In this document: piece by piece, positions 16,277 through 25,039 of the stretch
Numbering within the stretch: the first letter of the stretch is position 1
Layout: every line of letters starts with the position of its first letter
The notes under the pieces: generated by a model
The model's input: the letters and a program-made list of their open reading frames with translations, nothing else
Database searches by the model: none
What the model was told of the DNA's origin: nothing
Source of the DNA: UBA3069 sp050633465
GTDB lineage: Bacteria > Pseudomonadota > Alphaproteobacteria > Rhodobacterales > Rhodobacteraceae
NCBI GenBank assembly: GCA_050633465.1
Contig: JBOEGO010000011.1
Span: forward strand, 1 to 64,000
Direction: 5' to 3'
DNA: 64,000 bases
Position numbers and translations under genes: made by a program

Positions 16277-17464
16277 ATGCCCTTTCCGCTGCCCCCCATG
16301 CGCCTGACCGGCGCTGACATCCTTCGTGATGGCGAAATGCAACGCCGGTCGGTCGCGCTGGCCAATGGCCGGATCACGCGTGGCCCCCTCCCCGAGGTCG
16401 ACCTGCGCGGCTATCTGGTGCTGCCCGGTATCATCGACATGCACGGCGATGCGTTCGAACGCCACATCGCGCCGCGCCCTTCGGCACCGTTTCCGGTGCG
16501 CTCGGGTCTGCACGCGACCGATCGCGACGCGGCCGCCAATGGCATCACCACCGCATGGCTGGCCCAAAGCTGGAGCTGGGAAGGCGGGCTGCGCGGCCCC
16601 GATTTCTGTCAACTGGTGTTGCAGGAACTGGATGCCTATCGCAATGATGCGCTGATTGATTTGCGGGTGCAGATCCGTTGTGAAACCCACCTGCCCGACA
16701 CCCGCGACCAGTTGCTGGCCGCTGTGGCGCGGCACGGCGTGGATTACGTGGTGTTCAACAACCACCTGCCCGAAGCGATCCAGATGGGCGAAACCGCCCC
16801 GCACCGTCTGGCCGATTGGGCCATGCGCGAAGGCACCAGCATCGAGGTGTTCATGGCCCGCCTGCACGCCGCCCAGGCACGGCGCGACGAAATCCCCCGC
16901 CATCTGTGCGCCATGGCCGAAGCATTCGACCGGATGGGCGTGATTTACGGATCTCACGACGATCCCGATGGCGAAACCCGCGAACAATACCGCCTGATGG
17001 GCGCACGGATTGCCGAATTCCCCACCCACAGTTCAGCCGCTTCGCTGGCAAAATGCTGTAACGATCCTGTGGTGATGGGGGCACCCAATGTGGTGCGCGG
17101 CGGATCGCAGGCGGGCAATGTTTCGGCCACGGTGCTGATACAGCGCGGGCTGTGTGATGCGCTGGTGTCTGATTATCATTACCCGTCGCTGGCCAATGCC
17201 GCATGGGCGCTGATTGACAGGGGGCTGTGCGATCTGCCCCGGGCTTGGGCGATGATTTCATCGACCCCCGCCGAAATCATGCGCCTGCCGGATCGTGGTC
17301 AGCTGAACCCCGGAAAACGCGCCGATCTGGTGGTGATCAACGCCCGCACCCGCGTGATCGAGGCCACAATCAGCAACGGGCGGCTGGCCTATCTGTCGGG
17401 CGAGGCAGGGGCGCGTTTCATTGGTGCCGCGATGCAATCACCCGGACAGATCGCAGCAGAGTAA
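16277..17464 (+). CDS. Second PhnM-like amidohydrolase of the phn cluster
   Basis: A 395-residue amidohydrolase clearly related to PhnM but well diverged from the copy at 8.5 kb. It keeps VLPGIIDMHGDAFERHIAPRP (metal ligands, about 50-70), VIYGSHDDPDGETREQY, GAPNVVRGGSQAGN and DYHYPSLANAAW. Distinct features are the long insertion AWLAQSWSWEGGLRGPDF and PETAPHRL-like segments in place of the PhnM middle. It follows phnF on the plus strand and may act on a different ribosyl phosphonate triphosphate or give redundancy. Retention of the metal-binding motifs argues that it is active. Confidence 0.8.
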   Translation: MPFPLPPMRLTGADILRDGEMQRRSVALANGRITRGPLPEVDLRGYLVLPGIIDMHGDAFERHIAPRPSAPFPVRSGLHATDRDAAANGITTAWLAQSWSWEGGLRGPDFCQLVLQELDAYRNDALIDLRVQIRCETHLPDTRDQLLAAVARHGVDYVVFNNHLPEAIQMGETAPHRLADWAMREGTSIEVFMARLHAAQARRDEIPRHLCAMAEAFDRMGVIYGSHDDPDGETREQYRLMGARIAEFPTHSSAASLAKCCNDPVVMGAPNVVRGGSQAGNVSATVLIQRGLCDALVSDYHYPSLANAAWALIDRGLCDLPRAWAMISSTPAEIMRLPDRGQLNPGKRADLVVINARTRVIEATISNGRLAYLSGEAGARFIGAAMQSPGQIAAE

Positions 17465-17479
17465 GAGCGCAAAACCGCC

Positions 17480-18094
17480 CTACCCCTGATATTTTTCCAG
17501 AAAGCCCTCAATCGGCATATAGCGGAAATCATCCAATGCGGCGCGCAAATGGTCATGCGACCAATCCCACCATGCCAGCGCCAGCAACCTGTCGGCAATC
17601 GCGCCTGAAAACCGCGCCCGCAGCGGCACCGCAGGCACCCCCGCAACAATCATATAGGGCGCGACATCGCGGGTAACCACGGCCCCCGCAGCCACCACCG
17701 CGCCATGGCCAATGGTGACCTCGGGCCGCACCACGGCACCATGGCCGATCCATGTGTCATGGCCGATACGGGCAATACGCGCGTGGCGCTGTTCGAAAAA
17801 CGCATCGTCGCGCGCGGTGTCATCCCAGTAATCACCCGACCGATACAGGAAATGATGCAGGCTGGCCTGTTGCATCGGGTGATCGGTGGGGCCAATGCGG
17901 GTGAAGCTGGCGATATTGGCAAACTTGCCGACCTGCGTATTGGCGATATCGGCGTAGCGGTCGCAATAACTGTAATCGCCAATCTGCGAATGGGCGATAC
18001 GGCTGCCCCGCCCGATTTCAACAAAACGCCCCAAATCACTGGCGACAATGTCACATTCGGAATGAATGAACGGGGTTTCGGACAGGCGCGCCAT
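17480..18094 (-). CDS. Phosphonate-associated hexapeptide-repeat acyltransferase
   Basis: A 204-residue left-handed beta-helix acetyltransferase. Hexapeptide repeats run through RFVEIGRGSRIAHSQIGDYS and TWIGHGAVVRPEVTIGHGA, and the tail APYMIVAGVPAVPLRARF is typical of xenobiotic/galactoside acetyltransferases. Members of this subgroup are regularly found in phosphonate clusters and may N-acetylate aminophosphonates, replacing PhnO; that role is inference. The ATG at 18094 shares one base with the phnE2 stop. A 38-codon extension to 18208 lies inside phnE2 and is rejected. It converges on the second phnM-like gene 15 bases away. Confidence 0.85.
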   Translation of the reverse strand: MARLSETPFIHSECDIVASDLGRFVEIGRGSRIAHSQIGDYSYCDRYADIANTQVGKFANIASFTRIGPTDHPMQQASLHHFLYRSGDYWDDTARDDAFFEQRHARIARIGHDTWIGHGAVVRPEVTIGHGAVVAAGAVVTRDVAPYMIVAGVPAVPLRARFSGAIADRLLALAWWDWSHDHLRAALDDFRYMPIEGFLEKYQG

Positions 18095-19413
18095 CAATGC
18101 CCGCCCCCGTCGCCCTTGATCAGCCGCGTGCGCAGCAACCCCGACAGCCAATCCATCAGCATCACCATCAGGATCACAAGGATGATGTAATAGCTGACCT
18201 CCTCCCAATCCTTTTGGGTGATCATCGCCTGCGTCAACAACAACCCGATGCCGCCGCCGGTGATCGCGCCGATGATGGTGGCGCTGCGGGTGTTGGATTC
18301 CAGAAAATACAGCACCTGCGACAGCAGCACCGGCATGATCTGCGGGATCACCCCGAACCGATAGCGTTGCATCGGTTTCGCCCCGGTCGATGCGATGCCC
18401 TCGATCGGTTTGTCATCGACATTTTCCAAAGATTCCGAAAACATTTTACCAAAACTGCCGGTATCCGTGATCAGAATGGCCAATGCGCCGGTCAAGGGGC
18501 CAGGGCCAAAGGCACGGGCCAGAACGATGGTCCAGATCAGCGCGTCCACCCCGCGAAAGAAATCAAACAGCCGCCGCGCCGCCATGCGCACCACCATCAG
18601 CGGTGCAAAATTGCGCGCCGCCAAAAAGGCCAGCGGCAAGGCCACCAGCGCCGCACCAAATGTGCCCAGAAACGCCATTAGAATGGTTTCGAAAATCGCG
18701 CCCGCCACCATATCGTGATGCCACATCTGGTTGTGCCAGAAATCATTCCAGATCGCGCCGGCCTCGCCCCCTGTGGCACGGGCAAACACCTGCGCCACCG
18801 ACAGGCCGTAATAGGGGCTGTCCAGCGTGAAAAAGAACAGCTCCCAACCGCGCTGGTATTTGAACACCTCGGCCTTGGTGCGGGTCACGTTCACACGGCC
18901 TGCATCGGTGGTGATCGCCAGCCGCGATTTGGAATAGCTGGCCCAGTCCGGCACCACACCACCGGGAAATTCGGCCTGCACCCCGTTGGCCCGGCCGGAG
19001 GTGATGTGGATGGTGCCGTAATCAGGCATGACATAGGTGATCTGCGGCCCCAGCGTCACCAGATGCCCCTGCCCCAGATCCACAACCGTTTCATCGCCCA
19101 ATGCCACCCAATCAGGGGCTTTGCCATCGGGGTATGTGCCCTTGCGCTCGCCCTCGATTGCGATGGTCATATCACCGGACCGCATGTCGCGGGTCACATG
19201 GGTTTTGTAACTGTAACTGTCGGCCACCAGCGTGCGCGCATTGTTCAGGCTGGCGCGATCGCGCAGCCCCGCCACATCGAAAGCAAGGAAAACATAGATG
19301 AAATAGGCCATGATCAGCGCCGGAATGGCCAATGCTGTCAGGCGCTTGCGTTTCAGAACCTGCGCCACATCCGCACGCAGATGATGCATCGGGTTCAGGG
19401 TTGCGTCGCTCAT
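18094..19413 (-). CDS. phnE2: Phosphonate ABC transporter permease PhnE2, with large periplasmic insertion
   Basis: Second inner-membrane permease of the phosphonate importer. The C-terminal half is a standard PhnE permease domain (FETILMAFLGTFGAALVALP, and the coupling region IEGIASTGAKPMQRYRFGVI). The N-terminal half has a single membrane helix at about 25-45, then roughly 170 residues, beta-rich and polar, that should face the periplasm before the permease helices begin near residue 230. At 439 residues it is much longer than the 260-300 usual for PhnE. The start at 19413 overlaps phnE1 by ATGA; the longer frame to 19560 is inside phnE1. Confidence 0.9.
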   Translation of the reverse strand: MSDATLNPMHHLRADVAQVLKRKRLTALAIPALIMAYFIYVFLAFDVAGLRDRASLNNARTLVADSYSYKTHVTRDMRSGDMTIAIEGERKGTYPDGKAPDWVALGDETVVDLGQGHLVTLGPQITYVMPDYGTIHITSGRANGVQAEFPGGVVPDWASYSKSRLAITTDAGRVNVTRTKAEVFKYQRGWELFFFTLDSPYYGLSVAQVFARATGGEAGAIWNDFWHNQMWHHDMVAGAIFETILMAFLGTFGAALVALPLAFLAARNFAPLMVVRMAARRLFDFFRGVDALIWTIVLARAFGPGPLTGALAILITDTGSFGKMFSESLENVDDKPIEGIASTGAKPMQRYRFGVIPQIMPVLLSQVLYFLESNTRSATIIGAITGGGIGLLLTQAMITQKDWEEVSYYIILVILMVMLMDWLSGLLRTRLIKGDGGGH

Positions 19414-20291
19414 AGCGTGGCCTCCAACGTGCGGTTTTGGATCTTGCGACCATGGGTCAGGCGCGCGCGCATGACCGACGACATCTGATCGACGACGACG
19501 ATGGTGGCGAACAACAGAATGAACACGGCGGCGGCCTCGTCGTATTTGCCCGTGCCCCATGACATCGCGTTTTTCAGCTCGTATCCGATGCCACCCGCCC
19601 CCACGAAGCCCAGGATCGCCGAGGCGCGAATGTTGATTTCAAACCGCAGCAGCGCATAGGACAGATAATTGGGCGCGACCTGCGGCACCACGCCCAGAAA
19701 CATCCGTTGCAACCAGCCCGCGCCAACAGATTCCAACCCCTCGACCGGTTTCAGGGATGCGTTTTCATTCACCTCGGAAAACAGTTTTCCCAATGCGCCG
19801 GTGGTGTGAAACGCGATGGCGATCATTGCGGGCACCGGACCCGCCCCCAGCACGAATATCAACACCAGCGCGATCACGATTTCCGGCACCGCACGCATGA
19901 TATCCATCATGCGGCGAAACAGCGGAATGGCGCGGGGCCAGATCGCCAATCCGCGGGTCGATAACAGCGATACAACAATCGCCAGCATCGCGCCCAACAG
20001 GGTGGCCGCAGCCGCAATATTCAATGTTTCAATCAGCGCGGGCAAAAACCGGATAAAATGCGCCGGAAGCTCGGCCAGCTTTTGCGTCGCCTCGCCCAGC
20101 ACTTCGGCCGGGAAATCAAACAGGCGGTGCAATCCATCCCAGAACCCGCCCGCGTTGCGGTCATCAGCGGTGATAAATCCGGCCACCATCAGCGCCACAA
20201 AAAGCACAATGAAAATAGTGTTGTAGCTGCGTTTCTTACTGCGGATCGCAAGGTATTCCTTGCGGATCTCTGCGGCGGCTTGCTCGCTCAT
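19410..20291 (-). CDS. phnE1: Phosphonate ABC transporter permease PhnE1
   Basis: A 293-residue inner-membrane permease. One helix lies near 25-45 (NTIFIVLFVALMVAGFI). The permease core (AAATLLGAMLAIVVSLLST, IVIALVLIFVLGAGPVPA) and the coupling helix VEGLESVGAGWLQRMFLGVV, which contacts PhnC, follow. The ATG at 20291 has AAGGA seven bases upstream and is preferred over 20318. Two permeases with one ATPase suggest a PhnE1-PhnE2 heterodimer. Confidence 0.9.
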   Translation of the reverse strand: MSEQAAAEIRKEYLAIRSKKRSYNTIFIVLFVALMVAGFITADDRNAGGFWDGLHRLFDFPAEVLGEATQKLAELPAHFIRFLPALIETLNIAAAATLLGAMLAIVVSLLSTRGLAIWPRAIPLFRRMMDIMRAVPEIVIALVLIFVLGAGPVPAMIAIAFHTTGALGKLFSEVNENASLKPVEGLESVGAGWLQRMFLGVVPQVAPNYLSYALLRFEINIRASAILGFVGAGGIGYELKNAMSWGTGKYDEAAAVFILLFATIVVVDQMSSVMRARLTHGRKIQNRTLEATL

Positions 20292-20372
20292 CCGGTGTTC
20301 CTTGGGCGGTTGGGTCATAAGTAAAGGCGGGCCACGATCCTGTCGCAGCCCGCCAGATCAGCCGTTTCGCAA

Positions 20373-21275
20373 TCAGTTGGATTTCAACTTGCGGGCCTCA
20401 ATGATCACCTCATAGGCGTCATGCGTGATCGGCATGAACCCTTTGGCCTCGCCCTGCAACACGCCATAGGCGCATTCTTCGTCCATGGATTTCAGCGATG
20501 CCATCAGCCCTGTCATTTTGACCTTAACATCCGAGGGCAGCGCCTTGCGCAGCACAACGGGGCCTTCGGGGATCGGCTTGGATTGCCAGATTTGCACCAG
20601 CTCGTTCATGTCGACCAGACCCGCATCCACGGCCTTGCGCAGCGCGCCGGAGTTAAACCCGTCTTCCCATGCGCCCAGACCATCGGCCCATGTCACGCCG
20701 CCGTCGAAATCACCGTTGTTCACACCCACGATGGTCTGCTCGTGACCACCGGAAAACTTGACCTCTCCGAAATAATCCCCCGAGGTCATGGTCGAACCGG
20801 TGACCTGCGGAATTTCGATCGAAGGGATCAGGAAACCCGAGGTAGAGTTGGGATCGCCAAAGCCAAAGGTCTTGCCTTTCAGGTCTTCCAGTTTGGTGAT
20901 GCCGCTGTCCTTGCGGGCGAAACCGATGGAATAATAACCGTAACCGCCATCGTTGTTGACCTTGACCAGCACGGGTTCAACCGCTTCGGGGTCCGACAGA
21001 TAGGTTTTGGCGTAACCGGATGCGCCCAGCCATGCCATGTCGATGGTGCCGCCCAGCAGGCCCTGGATCACACCGTTGTAATCGGCAGGGGCAAACAGTT
21101 TGGTTTCAACGCCCAGCAGGTCCTCGGTGCGTTTGCGCAGGCATTCATTGCTGTTCAGGCGGTCCTGTGCGTTTTCACCGCCAAGGATACCAATGCGGAA
21201 TTCCTTGATGTCCTCGGCCAGCGCGGGGGCGGCCAGTGCGGTGGTTGTCAAAAGGGCAACGATCAGATTTTTCAT
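20373..21275 (-). CDS. phnD: Phosphonate ABC transporter substrate-binding protein
   Basis: Periplasmic binding protein that captures phosphonates for PhnE1E2C. A signal peptide (KNLIVALLTTTALAAPALA) is cleaved before EDIKEFRIG. The ligand-site region GGTIDMAWLGASGYAKTY and FGFGDPNSTSGFLIPS are characteristic of PhnD. The 300-residue length is normal. CTGGAGAGAACCG precedes the ATG. Transcribed with phnC and phnE. Confidence 0.94.
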   Translation of the reverse strand: MKNLIVALLTTTALAAPALAEDIKEFRIGILGGENAQDRLNSNECLRKRTEDLLGVETKLFAPADYNGVIQGLLGGTIDMAWLGASGYAKTYLSDPEAVEPVLVKVNNDGGYGYYSIGFARKDSGITKLEDLKGKTFGFGDPNSTSGFLIPSIEIPQVTGSTMTSGDYFGEVKFSGGHEQTIVGVNNGDFDGGVTWADGLGAWEDGFNSGALRKAVDAGLVDMNELVQIWQSKPIPEGPVVLRKALPSDVKVKMTGLMASLKSMDEECAYGVLQGEAKGFMPITHDAYEVIIEARKLKSN

Positions 21276-21336
21276 CGGTTCTCTCCAGATTGCGATGGTC
21301 GTTTCAGTGGTATGTTCGGGTCGTTTCGGGGTGCGA

Positions 21337-22146
21337 TCAGGCGGGCACAGGCGCGGCCAGCGGCGGCGCGATCACATCAATCGAGGTGCTGGTGGCGGAT
21401 TCCGTAAAACTGCCATCTGCGCCGTAAATATCGCGGGCGACTCCCGTGGTCAGTTGTTCGGGGGTGCCGTCAAACACGATCCGGCCGTGGCGCATTCCGA
21501 TCACGCGGTCGCAATAGCGGCGCGCTGTGTCCAGCGTGTGCAGGTTGGCGATGACGGTGCGCCCGTCCTCGTCATGGATGCGGCGCAGGGCATCCATCAC
21601 GATTTGCGCATTCATCGGGTCCAGCGATGCAATCGGTTCATCCGCCAGAATGATTTTCGGGTCTTGCATCAGGGCGCGGGCAATGGCGACGCGCTGTTGC
21701 TGCCCGCCCGACAGGGCCTCGGCCCGTTTTGGCGCGTGTTGGGCAATGCCCAGACGATCCAGAATATCAATGGCGCGGGCAATGTCGGCCTGCGGATACA
21801 GGTTGAACATGCTCGCCAGCGTGGAACGCCGGTTCAGCGTGCCATGCAACACATTGCTGACCACATCCATGCGCCCCACCAGATTGAACTGCTGGAAAAT
21901 CATGGCGCATTGCGATTGCCATGCACGTTTGCCCGCCCCCGTCAGGGACAGCACATCGCGCCCCTCAAAGGTCAGGCTGCCGCTGCTGGCATCGGTCAAA
22001 CGGTTGATCATACGCAGCAGGGTGGATTTGCCCGCACCGGATGCACCAATCACGCCCAACATCATCGGGCGATCCACCGTAAAACTGGCGTTATCAACGG
22101 CCGTGTTACCGCCAAACGTCTTTGTCAGGTTGTCAAAAACCAGCAT
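21337..22146 (-). CDS. phnC: Phosphonate ABC transporter ATP-binding protein
   Basis: Cytoplasmic ATPase of the phosphonate importer. Walker A GASGAGKST, signature LSGGQQQRVAIARAL and Walker B KIILADEPIASLD are all present. The ATG at 22146 is placed four bases after GGGGGA; nearby ATGs at 22149 and 22158 and a longer frame to 22206 are less well supported. It is the first gene of phnCDE1E2, and the repeat at 22200-22228, about 54 bases upstream, looks like a Pho box. Confidence 0.93.
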   Translation of the reverse strand: MLVFDNLTKTFGGNTAVDNASFTVDRPMMLGVIGASGAGKSTLLRMINRLTDASSGSLTFEGRDVLSLTGAGKRAWQSQCAMIFQQFNLVGRMDVVSNVLHGTLNRRSTLASMFNLYPQADIARAIDILDRLGIAQHAPKRAEALSGGQQQRVAIARALMQDPKIILADEPIASLDPMNAQIVMDALRRIHDEDGRTVIANLHTLDTARRYCDRVIGMRHGRIVFDGTPEQLTTGVARDIYGADGSFTESATSTSIDVIAPPLAAPVPA

Positions 22147-22199
22147 CATTTCCCCCATCAGGTCTGACGGGGGTTTGACCGGCAAAGCGTCACCGGTTC

Positions 22200-22228
22200 G
22201 TGACAATTGGGTAAATAATTAATGACAA
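22200..22228 (-). promoter_or_regulatory. Candidate Pho box upstream of phnC
   Basis: On the minus strand TTGTCAT-TAAT-TATTTAC-CCAA-TTGTCAC gives three 7-base units at an exact 11-base period, the outer two matching the CTGTCAT/C consensus at six of seven positions. Placement before the first transporter gene fits PhoB activation of phosphonate uptake under phosphate limitation. Confidence 0.6.
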
Positions 22229-22256
22229 TGGCGGCAAGCGCCGCAATACCCGCCCA

Positions 22257-24938
22257 TTACGCCATATAGTTGTGTATTCTTTCCAGAGTGAGCTGCCAAA
22301 GCGGCGCAAATTCTGCCAGACCTTTACGTGCCTGCGCGACGTTTTGCGCCTTTAGGTCGGTTTCCACCGCGACCAGCGCCGCATGGACCCGCCTAGCGCC
22401 CAATGTGGCGGCCAGCCCGGCAAAGTAATGCACCTTTGCGGCGGTTTCTTCCGCGTGTTCGGCTTGCGTGATCAAATCGGGCAGCGCCTGTTCAAAGGCG
22501 TTTCCCTCATCCAGAAACCCCTGCAACAGCGTGACCAGCCGCACCCGCGACATCGCCGCCGCCAAACCGGACAGCACATCCTGATCCAGCAGCGCCAGCC
22601 TGGTTTCCGGTGCGGGTTGCGGCGTCGTGACCTTGCCTGCCAAAATCCGCCGCAACCCTTTCAGGTTCAGCGGCTTGGTCGCAACATCATCCATCCCCGC
22701 CTGATCATAGCGGTCACGATCATCGCCGATCACATGCGCGGTCAAGGCGACAATCCGTGCATCAGACGATGGCCCGTCACCGGCGCGAATGGCACGGGTG
22801 GCATCCAGCCCGTTCATCAACGGCATGGAAATATCCATCAAAATCAAATCAAAACATTGGGATTCGGCCTGTTTCACGCCTTCGATTCCATTGACCGCTT
22901 CGACCACATCCTGCCCTTCGCGCCGCAGCATTTCACGCAGAATAAAACGGTTCGTGGCATTGTCTTCGACCATCAACACCTTTTGGCGTGCGATCTGATC
23001 CGCGGTGTTTTCGGCATCGCCCGCCCCTTTGGTCACGGCGGGCCTGTCGTTTGGGGCATCCAGCGGCAGGTTGATCCAGAACAGGCTGCCCTCGCCATGT
23101 TCGCTTTGTGCGCCGATTTCGCCGCCCATCGCCACAACCAACCGGCGGGCAATGCCCAGCCCCAGCCCGGTGCCCTCTTCTTGGGGTTCGTTTTCGGATT
23201 CGACCCGCACGAAATCGTCGAAAACCTGTTCCAGCGCCTCCGGTGCGATCCCCCGCCCCGTATCGGTGATTTGCACCTCGAGCCATGCAGACCCGTCAGG
23301 ATTTGTGACAAGCGACAAATTCAGAGCAATATGACCGTCACGGGTGAATTTCACCGCATTGCCCAGAATATTGGTCAACACCTGCCGCAGCCGCGCCGGA
23401 TCACCGCGCCAGCGCCCCAACGGATCAGGAGAGCAGACCATTTCCAGAGTATTTCCGCGTGCTTTGGCAGCCGGAGCAAGCCCGGCGATCAATGTGCGCG
23501 CCAAGCGGTCCAGATCGAAATCGGATTTGCGCAGGGTCACGCCCTCTGCTTCTAACCGGGCGATGTCCAAAACATCATTCACATGCCCCAGCAGCGCCTG
23601 ACCCGACCCTTCCATCACATCCAGAAATTCGCGCGTTTCCGCGTCGACCTTCTTTTCGTGCAACAGATCAAGAACGCCCAGTATCCCATTGAGAGGCGTG
23701 CGCATTTCATGGCTCATCACCGCCATAAATCGCGATTTTGCACGCTCCCCGGCCAGTGCCTGATCACGGGATTCCTCCAGCTCGCGTCGGGCGGTGACCC
23801 GTTCGGAAATATCGCGCAAAAACAGCACGCAATGCGGTGCATTGCGCAGCTGTGCAATGCCCGTGGACAGTTCGACCGGAAAAAAACCACCCCCCGCACG
23901 GCGTCCGACCAGATGCAGGTTTGATCGCGCTCCGGCCTCTACTTCGGGGGTGAAACCGGACAGGGTGCTGCCATCCTGCTCACTGCTTTCAAACTGGCCC
24001 TCCTTGACCAGACGCCCGATCCACTTGCCTTTGGCGTCCTCTGCTGTCAGCCCGAACATGGCCTGTGCGGCGGCATTTACATCTGTAATCAACCCTTCGC
24101 CACGGGTCACAATGATCGCATCAGGAGAGGTCGCCAATATGGTCGACAGCCGCGCCGAGGTGGCGCGATTTTCAACCGCCCGCATCCTGTTTTGCCGATA
24201 CAGCCGCCACAGCATCAACATCAGCGCCAAAAAAGAGGCAATCAACACGGTGGACTGCAATGCCAACCGCCCCAACAGACGCGAAATTTCCTGGCGGCCC
24301 TTTTCCTCGGTGGCGGCATTGGCGGCAATCGCCTGTGTCGCCAGTTGGCGCGTGACGGAGCGCAGCGCAATCAGCTCCACCTCTAGCCGGGGCAGATAGG
24401 CGATCAGATCTGCATCCGGCCCGTCCATCAGCGGCACGGTTTTGTCCAGAAAGTTCAACAGCACATCCAATGCCCCGTCACCACCCGAGGCAAGAATGGT
24501 GCGATAAGCCACACCATTTCGCAAAATATTGACCCTGCTATAGAAAATATCAAACCGCACGCGCAGGTGACGCAGGGCATTTTGTGATTTGCGCAGGGCG
24601 TCAGGCGCGTCAGTCCCTCCCTCGCGGCCCAGACCGGTCCGCCGGAGCTGGGCATTTTTCACCGCCAGATTAAAATCCAGCGATTCGACCTCTAGCTGGG
24701 TCACAACATAGTTCAGGTTATCGTTGCGCGATGTGCGCAGGGTTTCCAACTGGCGGCTGACCCGCACCGCCGTATCAAACACCAGCATCAGCGATAAAAC
24801 AGCAACCAGCATGAACAAAGGCAAACGTGGCCAACGGATGTGCATTTCGCCTTGTTGCGCATGCGCTGCCGCATCAATTTGCCCGGCCTTTTCCGGCAGG
24901 TGCGTATCAGGGTTTTGTCGATGGTCCACAGGCGTCAT
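22257..24938 (-). CDS. Hybrid sensor histidine kinase (PAS-HisKA-HATPase-REC-Hpt)
   Basis: An 893-residue inner-membrane phosphorelay kinase. One membrane helix lies near 40-60 (LFMLVAVLSLMLVFDTAV), then a helical periplasmic sensor of about 160 residues and a second helix near 228-250. The cytoplasm holds a PAS domain (SPDAIIVTRGEGLITDVNAA), HisKA (MSHEMRTPLNGILGVLDLL, the phospho-His), HATPase_c (GTGLGLGIARRLV), a receiver (VLMVEDNATNRF, LILMDISMPLMNG) and a C-terminal Hpt-like segment (KVHYFAGLAATLGARRV). It follows a pterin-fold gene by 101 bases and probably signals to the LuxR-type regulator at 25.9 kb. A later ATG at 24845 with AAGGCGAA upstream is a possible alternative start. Confidence 0.9.
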   Translation of the reverse strand: MTPVDHRQNPDTHLPEKAGQIDAAAHAQQGEMHIRWPRLPLFMLVAVLSLMLVFDTAVRVSRQLETLRTSRNDNLNYVVTQLEVESLDFNLAVKNAQLRRTGLGREGGTDAPDALRKSQNALRHLRVRFDIFYSRVNILRNGVAYRTILASGGDGALDVLLNFLDKTVPLMDGPDADLIAYLPRLEVELIALRSVTRQLATQAIAANAATEEKGRQEISRLLGRLALQSTVLIASFLALMLMLWRLYRQNRMRAVENRATSARLSTILATSPDAIIVTRGEGLITDVNAAAQAMFGLTAEDAKGKWIGRLVKEGQFESSEQDGSTLSGFTPEVEAGARSNLHLVGRRAGGGFFPVELSTGIAQLRNAPHCVLFLRDISERVTARRELEESRDQALAGERAKSRFMAVMSHEMRTPLNGILGVLDLLHEKKVDAETREFLDVMEGSGQALLGHVNDVLDIARLEAEGVTLRKSDFDLDRLARTLIAGLAPAAKARGNTLEMVCSPDPLGRWRGDPARLRQVLTNILGNAVKFTRDGHIALNLSLVTNPDGSAWLEVQITDTGRGIAPEALEQVFDDFVRVESENEPQEEGTGLGLGIARRLVVAMGGEIGAQSEHGEGSLFWINLPLDAPNDRPAVTKGAGDAENTADQIARQKVLMVEDNATNRFILREMLRREGQDVVEAVNGIEGVKQAESQCFDLILMDISMPLMNGLDATRAIRAGDGPSSDARIVALTAHVIGDDRDRYDQAGMDDVATKPLNLKGLRRILAGKVTTPQPAPETRLALLDQDVLSGLAAAMSRVRLVTLLQGFLDEGNAFEQALPDLITQAEHAEETAAKVHYFAGLAATLGARRVHAALVAVETDLKAQNVAQARKGLAEFAPLWQLTLERIHNYMA

Positions 24939-25039
24939 CTGGCGGCTTTGCTCGTTGTTTCCTTTGCCGCAGCGCAGTGTCTTTTGTGTCAGCCTGACTG
25001 TTTCGGGCCTGTCGTGATCGGCCGGATGGCCACCCCAGC

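Noticed and set aside
19414..19560. N-terminal extension of PhnE2 to 19560
   Set aside because: It lies inside phnE1 in another frame and is Arg/His-rich without family similarity; the ATGA overlap at 19413 gives the expected start.
20421..21407. A plus-strand frame opposite phnD
   Set aside because: Antisense to a clear binding-protein gene; composition is a reverse-complement artefact.
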